DNA of 23,161 nt from Pseudomonadota bacterium (GCA_023457495.1 JAEWLQ010000078.1:1-23161), one strand, 5' to 3'. Positions 8,108 through 16,105 are shown, numbered from the stretch's first letter. Notes: generated by a model not told the origin, from the sequence alone. Program-made: numbers and translations.

Positions 8108-8272
8108 TTAGGGTGGCGAGACGTTCGAGCGCACGCGTGCGGGGGTGGCACGGCGAGCGGAGGGCGGCGCGCGCGGCGCTCAACGTTGATTCGACGCACC
8201 TTGGAACCGGACGTCTGACTCCCGGTGCGTTCATCACGGATCTTTCGCCCGACCTGATAGGCTTGCGGCCCC
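8108..8272. other. Intergenic region between the response regulator gene and sbp1
   Basis: A 165-base gap. It contains a 12-base perfect palindrome, CGCACGCGTGCG (8130-8141), and TAGTTAG (8105-8111) overlapping the regulator's stop codon. I see no T-tract terminator and no convincing sigma70 promoter. sbp1 may be read through from the operon or have its own regulated promoter here. No clear ribosome binding site precedes the sbp1 ATG. Confidence 0.4.
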
Positions 8273-9322
8273 ATGAATAAGCAAAGCTTCCTGCGTTTCG
8301 GGCTGTCGCTCGCCACCGCGCTGTTGCTCGGCGCCTGCGGCAGCAGCGCCGACAAACCCGTCGTGCTGCTCAACGTGTCGTATGACCCGACGCGCGAGCT
8401 GTACGAAGACGTCAACGTCGCCTTCGCCGAGCAATGGCACAAGACCCACGGCCAGCGCGTACGCATCAGCCAGTCGCACGGCGGATCGGGGCGCCAGGCC
8501 CGCGCGGTCATCGACGGATTGCCGGCCGACGTGGTGACGCTCGCGCTGGCCTATGACATCGATGCGATCGCGGAGCGGGGCCGGATGCTGCCGCGCAATT
8601 GGGAAGAGCGCCTGCCGTACAACAGCGCGCCGTACGTCTCGACTATTGTTTTCCTGGTGCGCGCCGGCAATCCCAAGAACATCCGCGACTGGGGCGATCT
8701 CGTCCGTGGCGACGTGCAGGTGATCACGCCCAACCCGAAGACCTCGGGCGGTGCGCGCTGGAACTACCTGGCCGCCTGGGCCTGGGCGGAGGCGCAGCCG
8801 GGCGCCACGGAAGAAAGCGCCCGCGAGTTCGTGCGCAAGTTGTTTCGCAACGTGCCGGTGCTCGACACGGGCGCCCGCGGGTCGCTCACGACGTTCGCCC
8901 AACGCAACATCGGCGACGTCGCGATTTCATGGGAGAACGAGGCGTACCTGGCCTTGCGCGAGATGGGTCGCGACAAGCTGGAGATCGTCATGCCCACGGT
9001 GAGCGTGCTGGCGGAGCCCTCGGTGGCCGTGGTCGATCGCGTGGTCCTGCGGCGCGGTACGCGCGCGATCGCACAGGCCTATCTCGAGTTCCTCTACACG
9101 CCCGAGGGACAGGAGATCGCCGCGCGGAATTACTACCGTCCGCGCGACAAGGCGGTCGCGGCGAAATACGCCGCGCAGTTCGCCGACCTCCAGCTGGTCG
9201 ACATCGAACATTTCGGCGGCTGGAAGCACGTGCAGGAGGTGCACTTCGCGACCGGCGGGGTGTTCGATCAGATCACCGCGAACGGCCCGATGGCGCAGAA
9301 GTCCGGCGAATCGCGTCCCTGA
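8273..9322 (+). CDS. sbp: Sulfate-binding protein, lipoprotein form
   Basis: A 349-aa substrate-binding component that delivers sulfate to CysTWA. The N-terminus is a lipoprotein signal with lipobox L19-G-A-C22, so the protein should be tethered to a membrane rather than free in the periplasm. The mature part shows the Sbp pattern: LLNVSYDPTRELYEDVN, SHGGSGRQARAVIDGLPADV, NPKTSGGARWNYLAAWAWA, VPVLDTGARGSLTTFAQRNI, ISWENEAYLA and YTPEGQEIAARNYYRPRD. Length is near the family norm of about 330 plus a short tail. It follows cysA-T-W and the two-component genes on the same strand. It closely resembles the soluble paralogue at the right end of the window. Its TGA touches the stop codon of the convergent FAD gene with no spacer. 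Confidence 0.95.
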   Translation: MNKQSFLRFGLSLATALLLGACGSSADKPVVLLNVSYDPTRELYEDVNVAFAEQWHKTHGQRVRISQSHGGSGRQARAVIDGLPADVVTLALAYDIDAIAERGRMLPRNWEERLPYNSAPYVSTIVFLVRAGNPKNIRDWGDLVRGDVQVITPNPKTSGGARWNYLAAWAWAEAQPGATEESAREFVRKLFRNVPVLDTGARGSLTTFAQRNIGDVAISWENEAYLALREMGRDKLEIVMPTVSVLAEPSVAVVDRVVLRRGTRAIAQAYLEFLYTPEGQEIAARNYYRPRDKAVAAKYAAQFADLQLVDIEHFGGWKHVQEVHFATGGVFDQITANGPMAQKSGESRP

Positions 9323-10831
9323 TCAGCCCGCGGCGCGGCTCGGATCTTGTGAGTCCGTGAGTGCCAGGTGGCGGGCGAGCCGCGCGGCATGCACGCGCAG
9401 CTCGGGAACCGCGGTCGCTTCCCAGTCCCGTGCCCGCAGCCAGGGGCCCACGTAGTACAGCCGGTCGACCGGGTTGCCATCGCGCGCGACCACGCGGCCA
9501 TCGGCGGCGACATCGATGCCGAGCGACAACTCATCGCCGCGGATGAGTCCGCTGGTCAGGAGCGATCGCACGAGCGGATTCGCGAGTTTTGCCGTCCGGC
9601 CGTCGGGGCCGGTGCAATTGACCACGCGGTCGACCAGCCAGGCGCGCGAGTGCGACGTGCCGCGCGGTCGCCACTGGACCTCCACGGAATCGTCGACCAG
9701 ACGCGCGGATTCGAGACGGCCCGCGTGAATTTCCAGTACGCCCATGCGCGACAGTGTTTGCAGGGCGGCGAGTTGTGCGGCCGGGGCCCGATGCCGATGG
9801 ATATCCCACAACGCGCGGGCGTGGCGCAGGAAGCGCGCCCGCTCGCGCGCATCGAGCGCCTGCCAGTGCGCGGGTAGTTGGGAGCGGGCGAGCGCCAGCA
9901 CTTCGCGCCAGTCGCCGCCGGCGTCGGTGACGCCCTGCATCAACTGGCTGAACGCGCGCAGCAGGCGGCGCGTCGAGCCGCGTGCGTCCTCGAGCACCGC
10001 GCCGACCTCGGGGTTGCAGGCCGGCCGCGTTTCGGACGCCTGCGCGGATGGCAGCCAGCCGTGCCGTGACAACACGTGGATGCGCCGCACGCGCGGCCGT
10101 ATCGCCGCGAGCCGCAGCGCGGCATCGATCATCGTGAGTCCGCTGCCCACGAGCAGCACGCTCTCGATGTCACCGGCGGCCCCGATGCTCCACGGATCGT
10201 GAATGTAGCGTTCGCTGCGCTCGATCGGTTCGAGTTGCGGCAGCCTCGCGGGCGGCGGATTGCCGAGCGCGAGCACCACGTCATCGGCGCGCAGCGCGGT
10301 GCCGTCTTCGAGCCACAGCTCCCAGCGTTCTTCCTCGGCGCGTTGCAGCCTGAGCACGGCCGTGCGCCGGTGCGCGCAGCTCACGTTCCGGGGTGCGGCC
10401 GCCTTCGCCGCCGCGAATCGCGCCCGCAGGTATTCGCCGTACACCTGCCGCGGTAGATAGTCCGATTCGATGGCCTGGATGCCCTGCGCGCGGGCGAAAT
10501 CGAGGAAGTCGCGCGGCTCGTCCGCGTCCAGCGACATCTGTCCCGCGCCGACGTTGAGTGGATAGGGATAGTCACGCGTGGCGTACACCACGCCGGCGCC
10601 GATCTCCTCGCGCGGATCGATCAAGACGATGCGCGTGGTTCTCGGTGGCGGTCGGGAGGCCGCCTCGCGTAGCAACCGAATGGCGACCGTCGTTCCGGAG
10701 AATCCGGCGCCGACGATGGCGATGACGCGCGTGTCGCCCGCCGACGCGCTGCGGTCGATCCGGCCGCCGTCATCCGGCGCCTCCACGGGCTGACGCGCGG
10801 CTTGCGCCGCGCCTGTGCTGGAACCGTGCAT
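9323..10831 (-). CDS. FAD/NAD(P)-binding protein of the YdhS-like (NAD_binding_9) type
   Basis: A 502-aa probable cytoplasmic flavoprotein of unknown reaction. The first Rossmann fold is VIAIVGAGFSGTTVAIRLL (GAGFSG at about 41-46), followed by an acidic strand end (IVLIDPREEIGAGVVYAT). LNVGAGQMSLDADEPRDFLDFAR is typical of the family known as uncharacterised NAD(P)/FAD-binding proteins (E. coli YdhS, COG4529). A second dinucleotide fold is SVLLVGSGLTMIDAALRL (GSGLT at about 229-233). VVNCTGPDG and the terminal DRLYYVGPWLRARDWEATAVPELR complete the fold. I place the start at ATG 10831. An upstream start at 10951 would add 40 arginine-rich residues and run into the promoter of the divergent gene. 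Neither has a good ribosome binding site. The substrate cannot be predicted. Confidence 0.85.
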   Translation of the reverse strand: MHGSSTGAAQAARQPVEAPDDGGRIDRSASAGDTRVIAIVGAGFSGTTVAIRLLREAASRPPPRTTRIVLIDPREEIGAGVVYATRDYPYPLNVGAGQMSLDADEPRDFLDFARAQGIQAIESDYLPRQVYGEYLRARFAAAKAAAPRNVSCAHRRTAVLRLQRAEEERWELWLEDGTALRADDVVLALGNPPPARLPQLEPIERSERYIHDPWSIGAAGDIESVLLVGSGLTMIDAALRLAAIRPRVRRIHVLSRHGWLPSAQASETRPACNPEVGAVLEDARGSTRRLLRAFSQLMQGVTDAGGDWREVLALARSQLPAHWQALDARERARFLRHARALWDIHRHRAPAAQLAALQTLSRMGVLEIHAGRLESARLVDDSVEVQWRPRGTSHSRAWLVDRVVNCTGPDGRTAKLANPLVRSLLTSGLIRGDELSLGIDVAADGRVVARDGNPVDRLYYVGPWLRARDWEATAVPELRVHAARLARHLALTDSQDPSRAAG

Positions 10832-10968
10832 GCGCTGCAGTATTCGCGGCGCGCGGTGACGACGTCGATTCCAGTCCGGTCTGAAACCGGTTACGTCGCG
10901 CGGGCGGCTCAGAACTTTTTGCCGCCATTCGCGACCAAGAGCTGCGCCCAACGAATAAGGAGCCCCGC
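10832..10968. promoter_or_regulatory. Divergent region between the flavoprotein and oxidoreductase genes
   Basis: These 137 bases must carry both promoters. The visible elements are a short inverted repeat (CCGGT and ACCGG around 10876-10890) and the ribosome binding site AAGGAG before the plus-strand gene. No clear -35/-10 pair was found. Confidence 0.3.
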
Positions 10969-11952
10969 ATGCGATCGATCCTGCCGTCCAGCCTGGCGCT
11001 GATGCTGAGCTTCGTCGGCGCCGTGGAGGCAGCGCCAGACAAGATGCGCGCGGTGGAGATCCGGCAGAGTGGCGCGCTCACCGTGGAAACCCGGCCCGTG
11101 CCGAATCCCGGACCCGGGGAGGTGCGCGTCAAGGTGCGCGCGGCCGGGGTCAATCCCGTGGACTGGAAAATCGCCCGCCGACGCGCCGGGCTCATCCCCG
11201 GCACCGATGTCTCCGGAACCATCGAATCGCTGGGTGAAGGCGTCCTCGGCTGGAAGGTTGGAGACCCCGTGCTCGGATTCGCGCGGAACAGCGGCAGTTA
11301 TGCCGAGTACGCCATCGTCCCGGTCAATTTGCTGGGCAGGAAGCCGAAGTCACTCTCATACGAGGAAGCCGCGGGAATTCCCATCGCGGCCGAGACCGCC
11401 TATCGATCGCTGCATGAGACCGCGAAGATCGCGCGCGGCCAGACGGTACTCATTCATGGCGCCGCGGGCGGCGTGGGCTCGGCGGCGGTGCAGATCGCCA
11501 AGGCCGCGGGCGCGCGCGTCATCGGGACCGCGTCGCCCGGCAATCATGAGTTCCTGCGCTCTCTGGGCGCGGATGAGGTCATCGACTATCGCAGCCAGCG
11601 TTTCGAAAGCCTCGTCAAGGACGTCGACGTCGTGCTGAACACCGCGAACGCCGAAGCCAATTTCCGATCGATCGGAATCGTGAAGCCGGGCGGTGTGCTG
11701 GTCTCCATCGTCGGCCCGCCGAATGCCGTGGCCTGCGCGGCCGCGAACATCCGCTGCGGCCGCCCTGATCGCGAAACCGGTACGAGCGTCGCCGACATTC
11801 TCGAGCGCTTGGCCGAGCTCGCGGACGCCGGCAAGCTCAAGGTCCCGGTGGAGCAGGTCTACTCCATGGAAGATGCCGGGAAGGCGTGGGACAAGTCACG
11901 CACGGGTCACGCGCGCGGCAAGCTCATCGTCAAGGTAGCCGAAGGCCGCTGA
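10969..11952 (+). CDS. MDR-family NAD(P)H:quinone-type oxidoreductase with a signal peptide
   Basis: A 327-aa zinc-independent medium-chain reductase of the quinone oxidoreductase type. The catalytic (GroES-like) half shows GEVRVKVRAAGVNPVDWKIA (about 50-69) and IPGTDVSGTI. The Rossmann half shows the nucleotide motif HGAAGGVGSAAVQIAKAAG (163-181) and ADEVIDYRS. Structural zinc cysteines are absent. The odd part is the start. ATG 10969 has an excellent AAGGAG seven bases upstream and yields MRSILPSSLALMLSFVGAVE followed by AAPDK, which reads as a Sec signal peptide. The canonical family start is Met26 (MRAVEIRQSG), where no well-placed ribosome binding site exists. Export would put a nicotinamide enzyme in the periplasm, where free NADPH is not expected. 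It is transcribed away from the flavoprotein gene. The substrate is unknown. Confidence 0.9.
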   Translation: MRSILPSSLALMLSFVGAVEAAPDKMRAVEIRQSGALTVETRPVPNPGPGEVRVKVRAAGVNPVDWKIARRRAGLIPGTDVSGTIESLGEGVLGWKVGDPVLGFARNSGSYAEYAIVPVNLLGRKPKSLSYEEAAGIPIAAETAYRSLHETAKIARGQTVLIHGAAGGVGSAAVQIAKAAGARVIGTASPGNHEFLRSLGADEVIDYRSQRFESLVKDVDVVLNTANAEANFRSIGIVKPGGVLVSIVGPPNAVACAAANIRCGRPDRETGTSVADILERLAELADAGKLKVPVEQVYSMEDAGKAWDKSRTGHARGKLIVKVAEGR

Positions 11953-11960
11953 TCGCGGCC
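11944..11960 (+). other. Small hairpin over the oxidoreductase stop codon
   Basis: GGCCGC (11944-11949) and GCGGCC (11955-11960) form a perfect 6-bp stem with loop TGATC, which contains the TGA stop. No T-run follows, so it is not a standard terminator. The remaining bases to 12041 separate this gene from the convergent TonB receptor gene. I see nothing else firm in them. Confidence 0.3.
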
Positions 11961-12041
11961 ATCTCCAGCCGCTGCACGGTGCGGCGCAGACGCGCAAGGA
12001 CTTCGAGCGCGCGCTGCGACCGCGCCGTGCGGCATTGCGGA

Positions 12042-14612
12042 TCAGAATCGGAATCCGATGCGCGCATACAGCTGGCGGCCGTCGTTCTCATAAGGGGCGC
12101 CGCCCGGATAGCGACGTCCGTTGTTGCGCACGGTCACCAGTCCGACTTCCTGGATGTAGTTGTCGAGCAGGTTCTCGACACCGACCGAGACATTGATGTT
12201 GTCGGCAAGCTCGAAGCTGCCGATCAGATCAAAAAACGTCTCGGCTCCGATGACTTCGTAGACCGGAGACGCGGCGGAGGTGTTCGCGACGTACGTCCAG
12301 CTGCCGAAGTGCCGCGCCCGCCCGGTCAATCGCCACCTGCCGAGTTCGTAGTCGGCGGAGAGGTGCGTGGTGAAGTTAGGGATCGTCTCCAGGAAACCCA
12401 CGCGGGTCGGCTCGTTGAACAGCGCCGGATCGAAACGGCGGAATTCCGTTTCGTTGTAGTTCCCGGCCAGTGTCACGCCCACGCGGCCCGGGCCGGCCGT
12501 TCCGCGCCAGGCGGCGACCAGGTCGAGCCCCTGCGTCCGCGTGTCGAAGCTGTTGGTGTAGAAGCGGACATGTGTGAGCTCGCTGGCCAGCGGCACATCG
12601 ATGGCCGACAGCTGCGCGCGCTGCGCATCGGAGAGCGCGAAGTCGGTAGATAGACCGATGCGGTCGTCGATGTCGATGCGGTAGGCATCGAGCGTGATCG
12701 ACAGCCCCTCCGCGGGTTGCAGAACCGCTCCCAGGCTGAAGTGGGTCGACTCCTCGGGCCGCAGCTGCGTACCCCCGAACAACGCGGCGGCGACCGAATT
12801 CGACGGCAGCTGCGCGCGCACGTCCACGGATCGCTGGATCGACGGATCGAGATTCGGATTCTGGCTCACGTTCTGCAGGTATTGCTGTCCCGGCGTGGGC
12901 GCCCGGAAGCCCGTGCTCACCGCGCCGCGCACGCTGAAGGCATCGTTGAACGCGAAACGCGCCGCGAGCTTGCCGTTGGTCGTCGACCCGAAGAGCGAGT
13001 AGTCCTCGTGGCGGGCGGCCACGCCGATATTGAGGCGCTCCGTGAGGTCGATATCGAGATCGACATATGCGGCCGTGTTGCGGCTGGACCAGGAACCTGC
13101 CGTGGCCGGATGCGCGCCGGGAAATCCGTTCGCGGCCGGCGAGAGATCGCGCAACGGGCCGAGAATCCAGGAAGCCTCTTCACCCGCGTAGATGCTGAAC
13201 TCCTCGCGCCGGTACTCGATTCCGAAGCCGACGTTCACCGGTTTGGCGAGGCCCGCCTGCCACTCGTAGACGAGATCGAGATTGGCGGTCTGCTCACGCT
13301 GTTCGCGTCCGCCGTTTTCGAACTCGGTCGGGGACAGCGATCCCAGCGACAGGTTGATCGACTCCTTCAGCCAATAGTCGATGCGGTCGCTGCCGAGTGA
13401 TGCGGAGAAATCCCAATCCAGCCTGTCGCCGGCCGTGCCCTTGATGCCGGCGGCGAAGCTGTAGTCGCGCGTATCGGAGCCGAATCGCGGCGTGAACCCG
13501 CCCGGGTAGATGGACAGGAGATCGAAAGCCGGATCGATAGCCGTCCAGCTGCCGTTGGCGTTCGATCCGTCGGTCTGGTAGATCGAGTGATGCCCGTTCG
13601 GCTTGATGTTGTAGCCGCCGTTGCGCGCGAAGGTGACCGTGCGGCCATCCGCATCCACTCCGGTCACCGTGAGGGAAGGGCGGTAGTTGAAGTCCGCGAC
13701 CCCGGTATCTTGCGTGTAATTGCCGAAGGCATAGACCTTTGTGTCCCCAGTGAGGTCGAAACCGGCATTGACGAAGACCTTCCGGCTCTCGAGTTCCGGC
13801 AGGCCATAACGCTGCACCACTTCGCCGATGTCGCGCACCGCGCTCGCATACGGCTCGCCCTGGGCGCTGATCGCAGCGGCATCCGCGCGTTGGATGCCGT
13901 TGTTGCTTGCCTTTCCATCGACGTACTCCGCGGCGACGTTGAGGTACCCGCTGTCGCCGAGGCGGAAGCCGCTGGTGAGGCCGACCTGCAGGTTTCGTCC
14001 GTCGCCGTCCGAAAATTCGCCGAACTGCACGTAGGCGTCGGTGCCGGGCTGGTCGTTGAGGATGAAATTGATCACGCCGGCGATCGCGTCGGAACCGTAC
14101 TGCGCCGCCGCGCCGTCGCGCAGGACCTCGGTCCGCTTGAACGCGCCGGCGGGCAGCAGCGCGAGATTCACTGCCTGCGCGCCGCGCGCCGTGACGTCTA
14201 CGAACGCCGACCGATGAAAGCGTTTGCCATCGACCAGCACCAGCGTGTGATCCGGCGAGAGGTTCCGCAGCGAGGCCGGCCGCACGAAGATCGAGCCGTC
14301 CGATGTCGGGATCCTTCTCACGTTGTAGGAAGGGACCAGCGCCTGCAGCTTGCCGTTGATGTCGGACGTGGCGGTCTTCTGCAGATCCTGACTGGACACG
14401 ACGTCTAAGGGCACGTTGGACTCGAGCACGGTCCGCTCGGCCCTGCGGGTCCCGGTGACGATGACCTGTTCGATCGATTCATCGCCTTCGCGGGCGGCGA
14501 TGACGGCCGCGATGGCGGCCGCATCGTCCGCACGTGCCGCGGCGGAGAGGCTCATGGCGATGGCGGCGGCGGTCCCCGCCTGCTGCAAGGACGAGATACG
14601 AGAGGCGCTCAT
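12042..14612 (-). CDS. TonB-dependent outer-membrane receptor
   Basis: An 856-aa outer-membrane gated channel for a scarce substrate, energised by TonB-ExbBD. There is a signal peptide at about 1-28 (AAIAMSLSAAARA), then a TonB-box-like EQVIVTGTRR (49-57). A plug domain follows at about 60-190 with DHTLVLVDGKRFH, RTEVLRDGAAAQYGSDAIAG and VINFILN. The rest is a long barrel ending in QLYARIGFRF, with the terminal phenylalanine needed for assembly. The plug pattern matches the large Xanthomonas/Caulobacter-type receptors for organic substrates rather than a clear siderophore receptor. AGGAA lies about 8 nt before the ATG. It is the last gene of the minus-strand redox cluster but is separated from the thioredoxin gene by 162 nt and a strong hairpin, so it may be expressed separately. 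The ligand is unknown. Confidence 0.94.
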   Translation of the reverse strand: MSASRISSLQQAGTAAAIAMSLSAAARADDAAAIAAVIAAREGDESIEQVIVTGTRRAERTVLESNVPLDVVSSQDLQKTATSDINGKLQALVPSYNVRRIPTSDGSIFVRPASLRNLSPDHTLVLVDGKRFHRSAFVDVTARGAQAVNLALLPAGAFKRTEVLRDGAAAQYGSDAIAGVINFILNDQPGTDAYVQFGEFSDGDGRNLQVGLTSGFRLGDSGYLNVAAEYVDGKASNNGIQRADAAAISAQGEPYASAVRDIGEVVQRYGLPELESRKVFVNAGFDLTGDTKVYAFGNYTQDTGVADFNYRPSLTVTGVDADGRTVTFARNGGYNIKPNGHHSIYQTDGSNANGSWTAIDPAFDLLSIYPGGFTPRFGSDTRDYSFAAGIKGTAGDRLDWDFSASLGSDRIDYWLKESINLSLGSLSPTEFENGGREQREQTANLDLVYEWQAGLAKPVNVGFGIEYRREEFSIYAGEEASWILGPLRDLSPAANGFPGAHPATAGSWSSRNTAAYVDLDIDLTERLNIGVAARHEDYSLFGSTTNGKLAARFAFNDAFSVRGAVSTGFRAPTPGQQYLQNVSQNPNLDPSIQRSVDVRAQLPSNSVAAALFGGTQLRPEESTHFSLGAVLQPAEGLSITLDAYRIDIDDRIGLSTDFALSDAQRAQLSAIDVPLASELTHVRFYTNSFDTRTQGLDLVAAWRGTAGPGRVGVTLAGNYNETEFRRFDPALFNEPTRVGFLETIPNFTTHLSADYELGRWRLTGRARHFGSWTYVANTSAASPVYEVIGAETFFDLIGSFELADNINVSVGVENLLDNYIQEVGLVTVRNNGRRYPGGAPYENDGRQLYARIGFRF

Positions 14613-14734
14613 GACTGGTTCCTGTTCCTGTCTGGTTATTAGTTAGGAGACGGGAATCTACCGGGCGTGCGCATGGCGCGATAAATGGCGGATCTGCATG
14701 TCGATGCGCCGGAAGGTTCTCAGGGCATCGGGAG
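14613..14734. promoter_or_regulatory. Upstream region of the TonB receptor gene
   Basis: This is the gap between the hairpin behind the thioredoxin gene and the receptor ATG. It contains TAGTTAG (14640-14646) and, on the minus strand, two GGAAC units close together just before the start codon, the nearer serving as ribosome binding site. No clear promoter hexamers were found. Confidence 0.3.
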
Positions 14735-14767
14735 CGGAGGTGGGCGCGCGGGCGCCGCCCACCTCCG
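14735..14767 (-). terminator. Strong 12-bp hairpin behind the thioredoxin gene
   Basis: CGGAGGTGGGCG (14735-14746) and CGCCCACCTCCG (14756-14767) form a perfect 12-bp stem with a 9-nt loop. It starts 7 nt past the stop codon of the thioredoxin-like gene in the minus direction. There is no T-run after it. It could be a U-less terminator, an mRNA 3'-end stabiliser, or a differential-expression signal before the receptor gene. Confidence 0.5.
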
Positions 14768-14774
14768 TGCCGCA

Positions 14775-16103
14775 TCAATGCGCGGCGGAGGCCGTCACGC
14801 GCGCGTCGGTGGGAGCCTTCTCGGCGAGCAACTGCTCGATGCGCCGGGTGAACTCCTGGTCCTGGCGGGTGTAGAACTCGCCGGTGGAAGGCGAGGCGAA
14901 GCCGGCATGCACCGCGCGCACCGTGCCGTCACGTCCCACGAACACCGTCGCGGGCCAGGTGTTGAGGTTCAGGAGCTGCGGCACCTTCTCCCACATCTCC
15001 TCCGGCGCGCCGGCGAGTAGATAGGGATACTCGACGCCGTACTGGCTGACGAACGCCTTCGCGCGCTCGAGCGATTCCTGCTGCTCGACTTCCTCGAAGT
15101 TGAGCGCGACGATCGACAGGCCCTGGTCGCGGTACTTCTTGTCGAGCTGGATCAGGTATTGCGCCTCGTCGTGGCAGTTGGGGCACCAGGTGCCGGTCAC
15201 GATCGCGAGCACGACCTTGCCCTTGTGGGCGGGGTCTTCGTTCGTCTCGATCCTGCCGTCGAGATTCGGGAACGCGAACGTGAACTGCTCGTTGGGATCG
15301 CGCGTGGTCGTGTGTGCGAGCGGGTTCGCGGGTTGCGGCAGGCCTTTCGCGCGCGCGATTGCCGGCCGGTACGCGGTCAGCGTGGAGGCGTAGCGCCCAT
15401 CGGGCGCGTTCTCGTAGTTACCCGCGGCGGCGTTGCGCGGCGTGCGCTGGCCGACCTGCACGATCTGCAGCGTGCCGTCCGCGGCCGGCGTGACTTCGAT
15501 GACGCCGGGACGCGATCCATCGAAGTGGCTCAACACCCACTTGCCGTCCTTGTACAGGCCGCTGTACGCGCCGGTGTCTCCATCGATGCGCAGGATCGAC
15601 GCGGCGACTTCCGCGCCGCGCTGTTCGACGATGAAGCGGAACGCGTTCTCGCCCTTGGACGAGGGCGCCGCGAGCGGAATCTCCCAGTCTCCCGCGATCG
15701 AGGGCGCGGGCACGGACTGCGCCTTCTTGTACGCCGCCGCGTCGTGCGGCACGGCCTGGAATCCGAATTCGTTGCGATTGCCGCGATTCTGCGCGACGAC
15801 GTCACCCACGAGTTTGCCGCCGTCGAGTTTCGCGGTGATCGTCGTGAGGTAGTGGTCTATGTTCAGCACCAGCTCGCCGTTCCGGTAGCTGGCGCCCGTG
15901 GTGTATTCGTAGGCGCGGAAACCGTCGTAGAAAGTGCCCTTCAGCGTCGGGCCCGACCCGCTGATGTCGAGCCGGAAGGGAATCACCGTATCCTTGTGTA
16001 TGAGCTGGGCGTCCCAGCGTCCCTCGAGCTTGTCGCCGGCGAGGGCGGTGGCGCCGCCGGCGATCAAGACTGCGAGACCCGCAATCCTGGTGGTCAGTTT
16101 CAT
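14775..16103 (-). CDS. TlpA/ResA-like periplasmic thioredoxin with two N-terminal beta-rich repeats
   Basis: A 442-aa exported thiol-disulfide oxidoreductase. The signal peptide is at about 1-22, with cleavage after ALA. The C-terminal domain (about 268-430) is thioredoxin-like: active site TGTWCPNCHDE with C307 and C310, the cis-proline segment NTWPATVFVGRDG (P384), and the extra helix region typical of TlpA/ResA. The N-terminal 250 residues look like a tandem repeat of a beta-rich unit. Unit 1 (about 26-118) contains GRWDAQL and NGELVLNIDHY; unit 2 (about 137-250) contains GDWEIPL and DGKWVLSHFDG. TlpA proteins are usually 150-200 aa, so this one is much longer. GGAGAAG precedes the ATG, which is 2 nt after the stop of the upstream monoheme cytochrome gene. 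Likely partners are the heme proteins of the cluster or the DsbD-alpha-like protein; that is inference. Confidence 0.88.
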   Translation of the reverse strand: MKLTTRIAGLAVLIAGGATALAGDKLEGRWDAQLIHKDTVIPFRLDISGSGPTLKGTFYDGFRAYEYTTGASYRNGELVLNIDHYLTTITAKLDGGKLVGDVVAQNRGNRNEFGFQAVPHDAAAYKKAQSVPAPSIAGDWEIPLAAPSSKGENAFRFIVEQRGAEVAASILRIDGDTGAYSGLYKDGKWVLSHFDGSRPGVIEVTPAADGTLQIVQVGQRTPRNAAAGNYENAPDGRYASTLTAYRPAIARAKGLPQPANPLAHTTTRDPNEQFTFAFPNLDGRIETNEDPAHKGKVVLAIVTGTWCPNCHDEAQYLIQLDKKYRDQGLSIVALNFEEVEQQESLERAKAFVSQYGVEYPYLLAGAPEEMWEKVPQLLNLNTWPATVFVGRDGTVRAVHAGFASPSTGEFYTRQDQEFTRRIEQLLAEKAPTDARVTASAAH

Positions 16104-16105
16104 GT

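Noticed and set aside
8130..8141. CGCACGCGTGCG palindrome as a terminator of the two-component genes
   Set aside because: It is a loop-less 12-mer with no T-run; such GC palindromes are frequent in this base composition.
11886..12653. Plus-strand open frame over the oxidoreductase end and the TonB receptor C-terminus
   Set aside because: It is antisense to the conserved receptor C-terminus and shows no motif.
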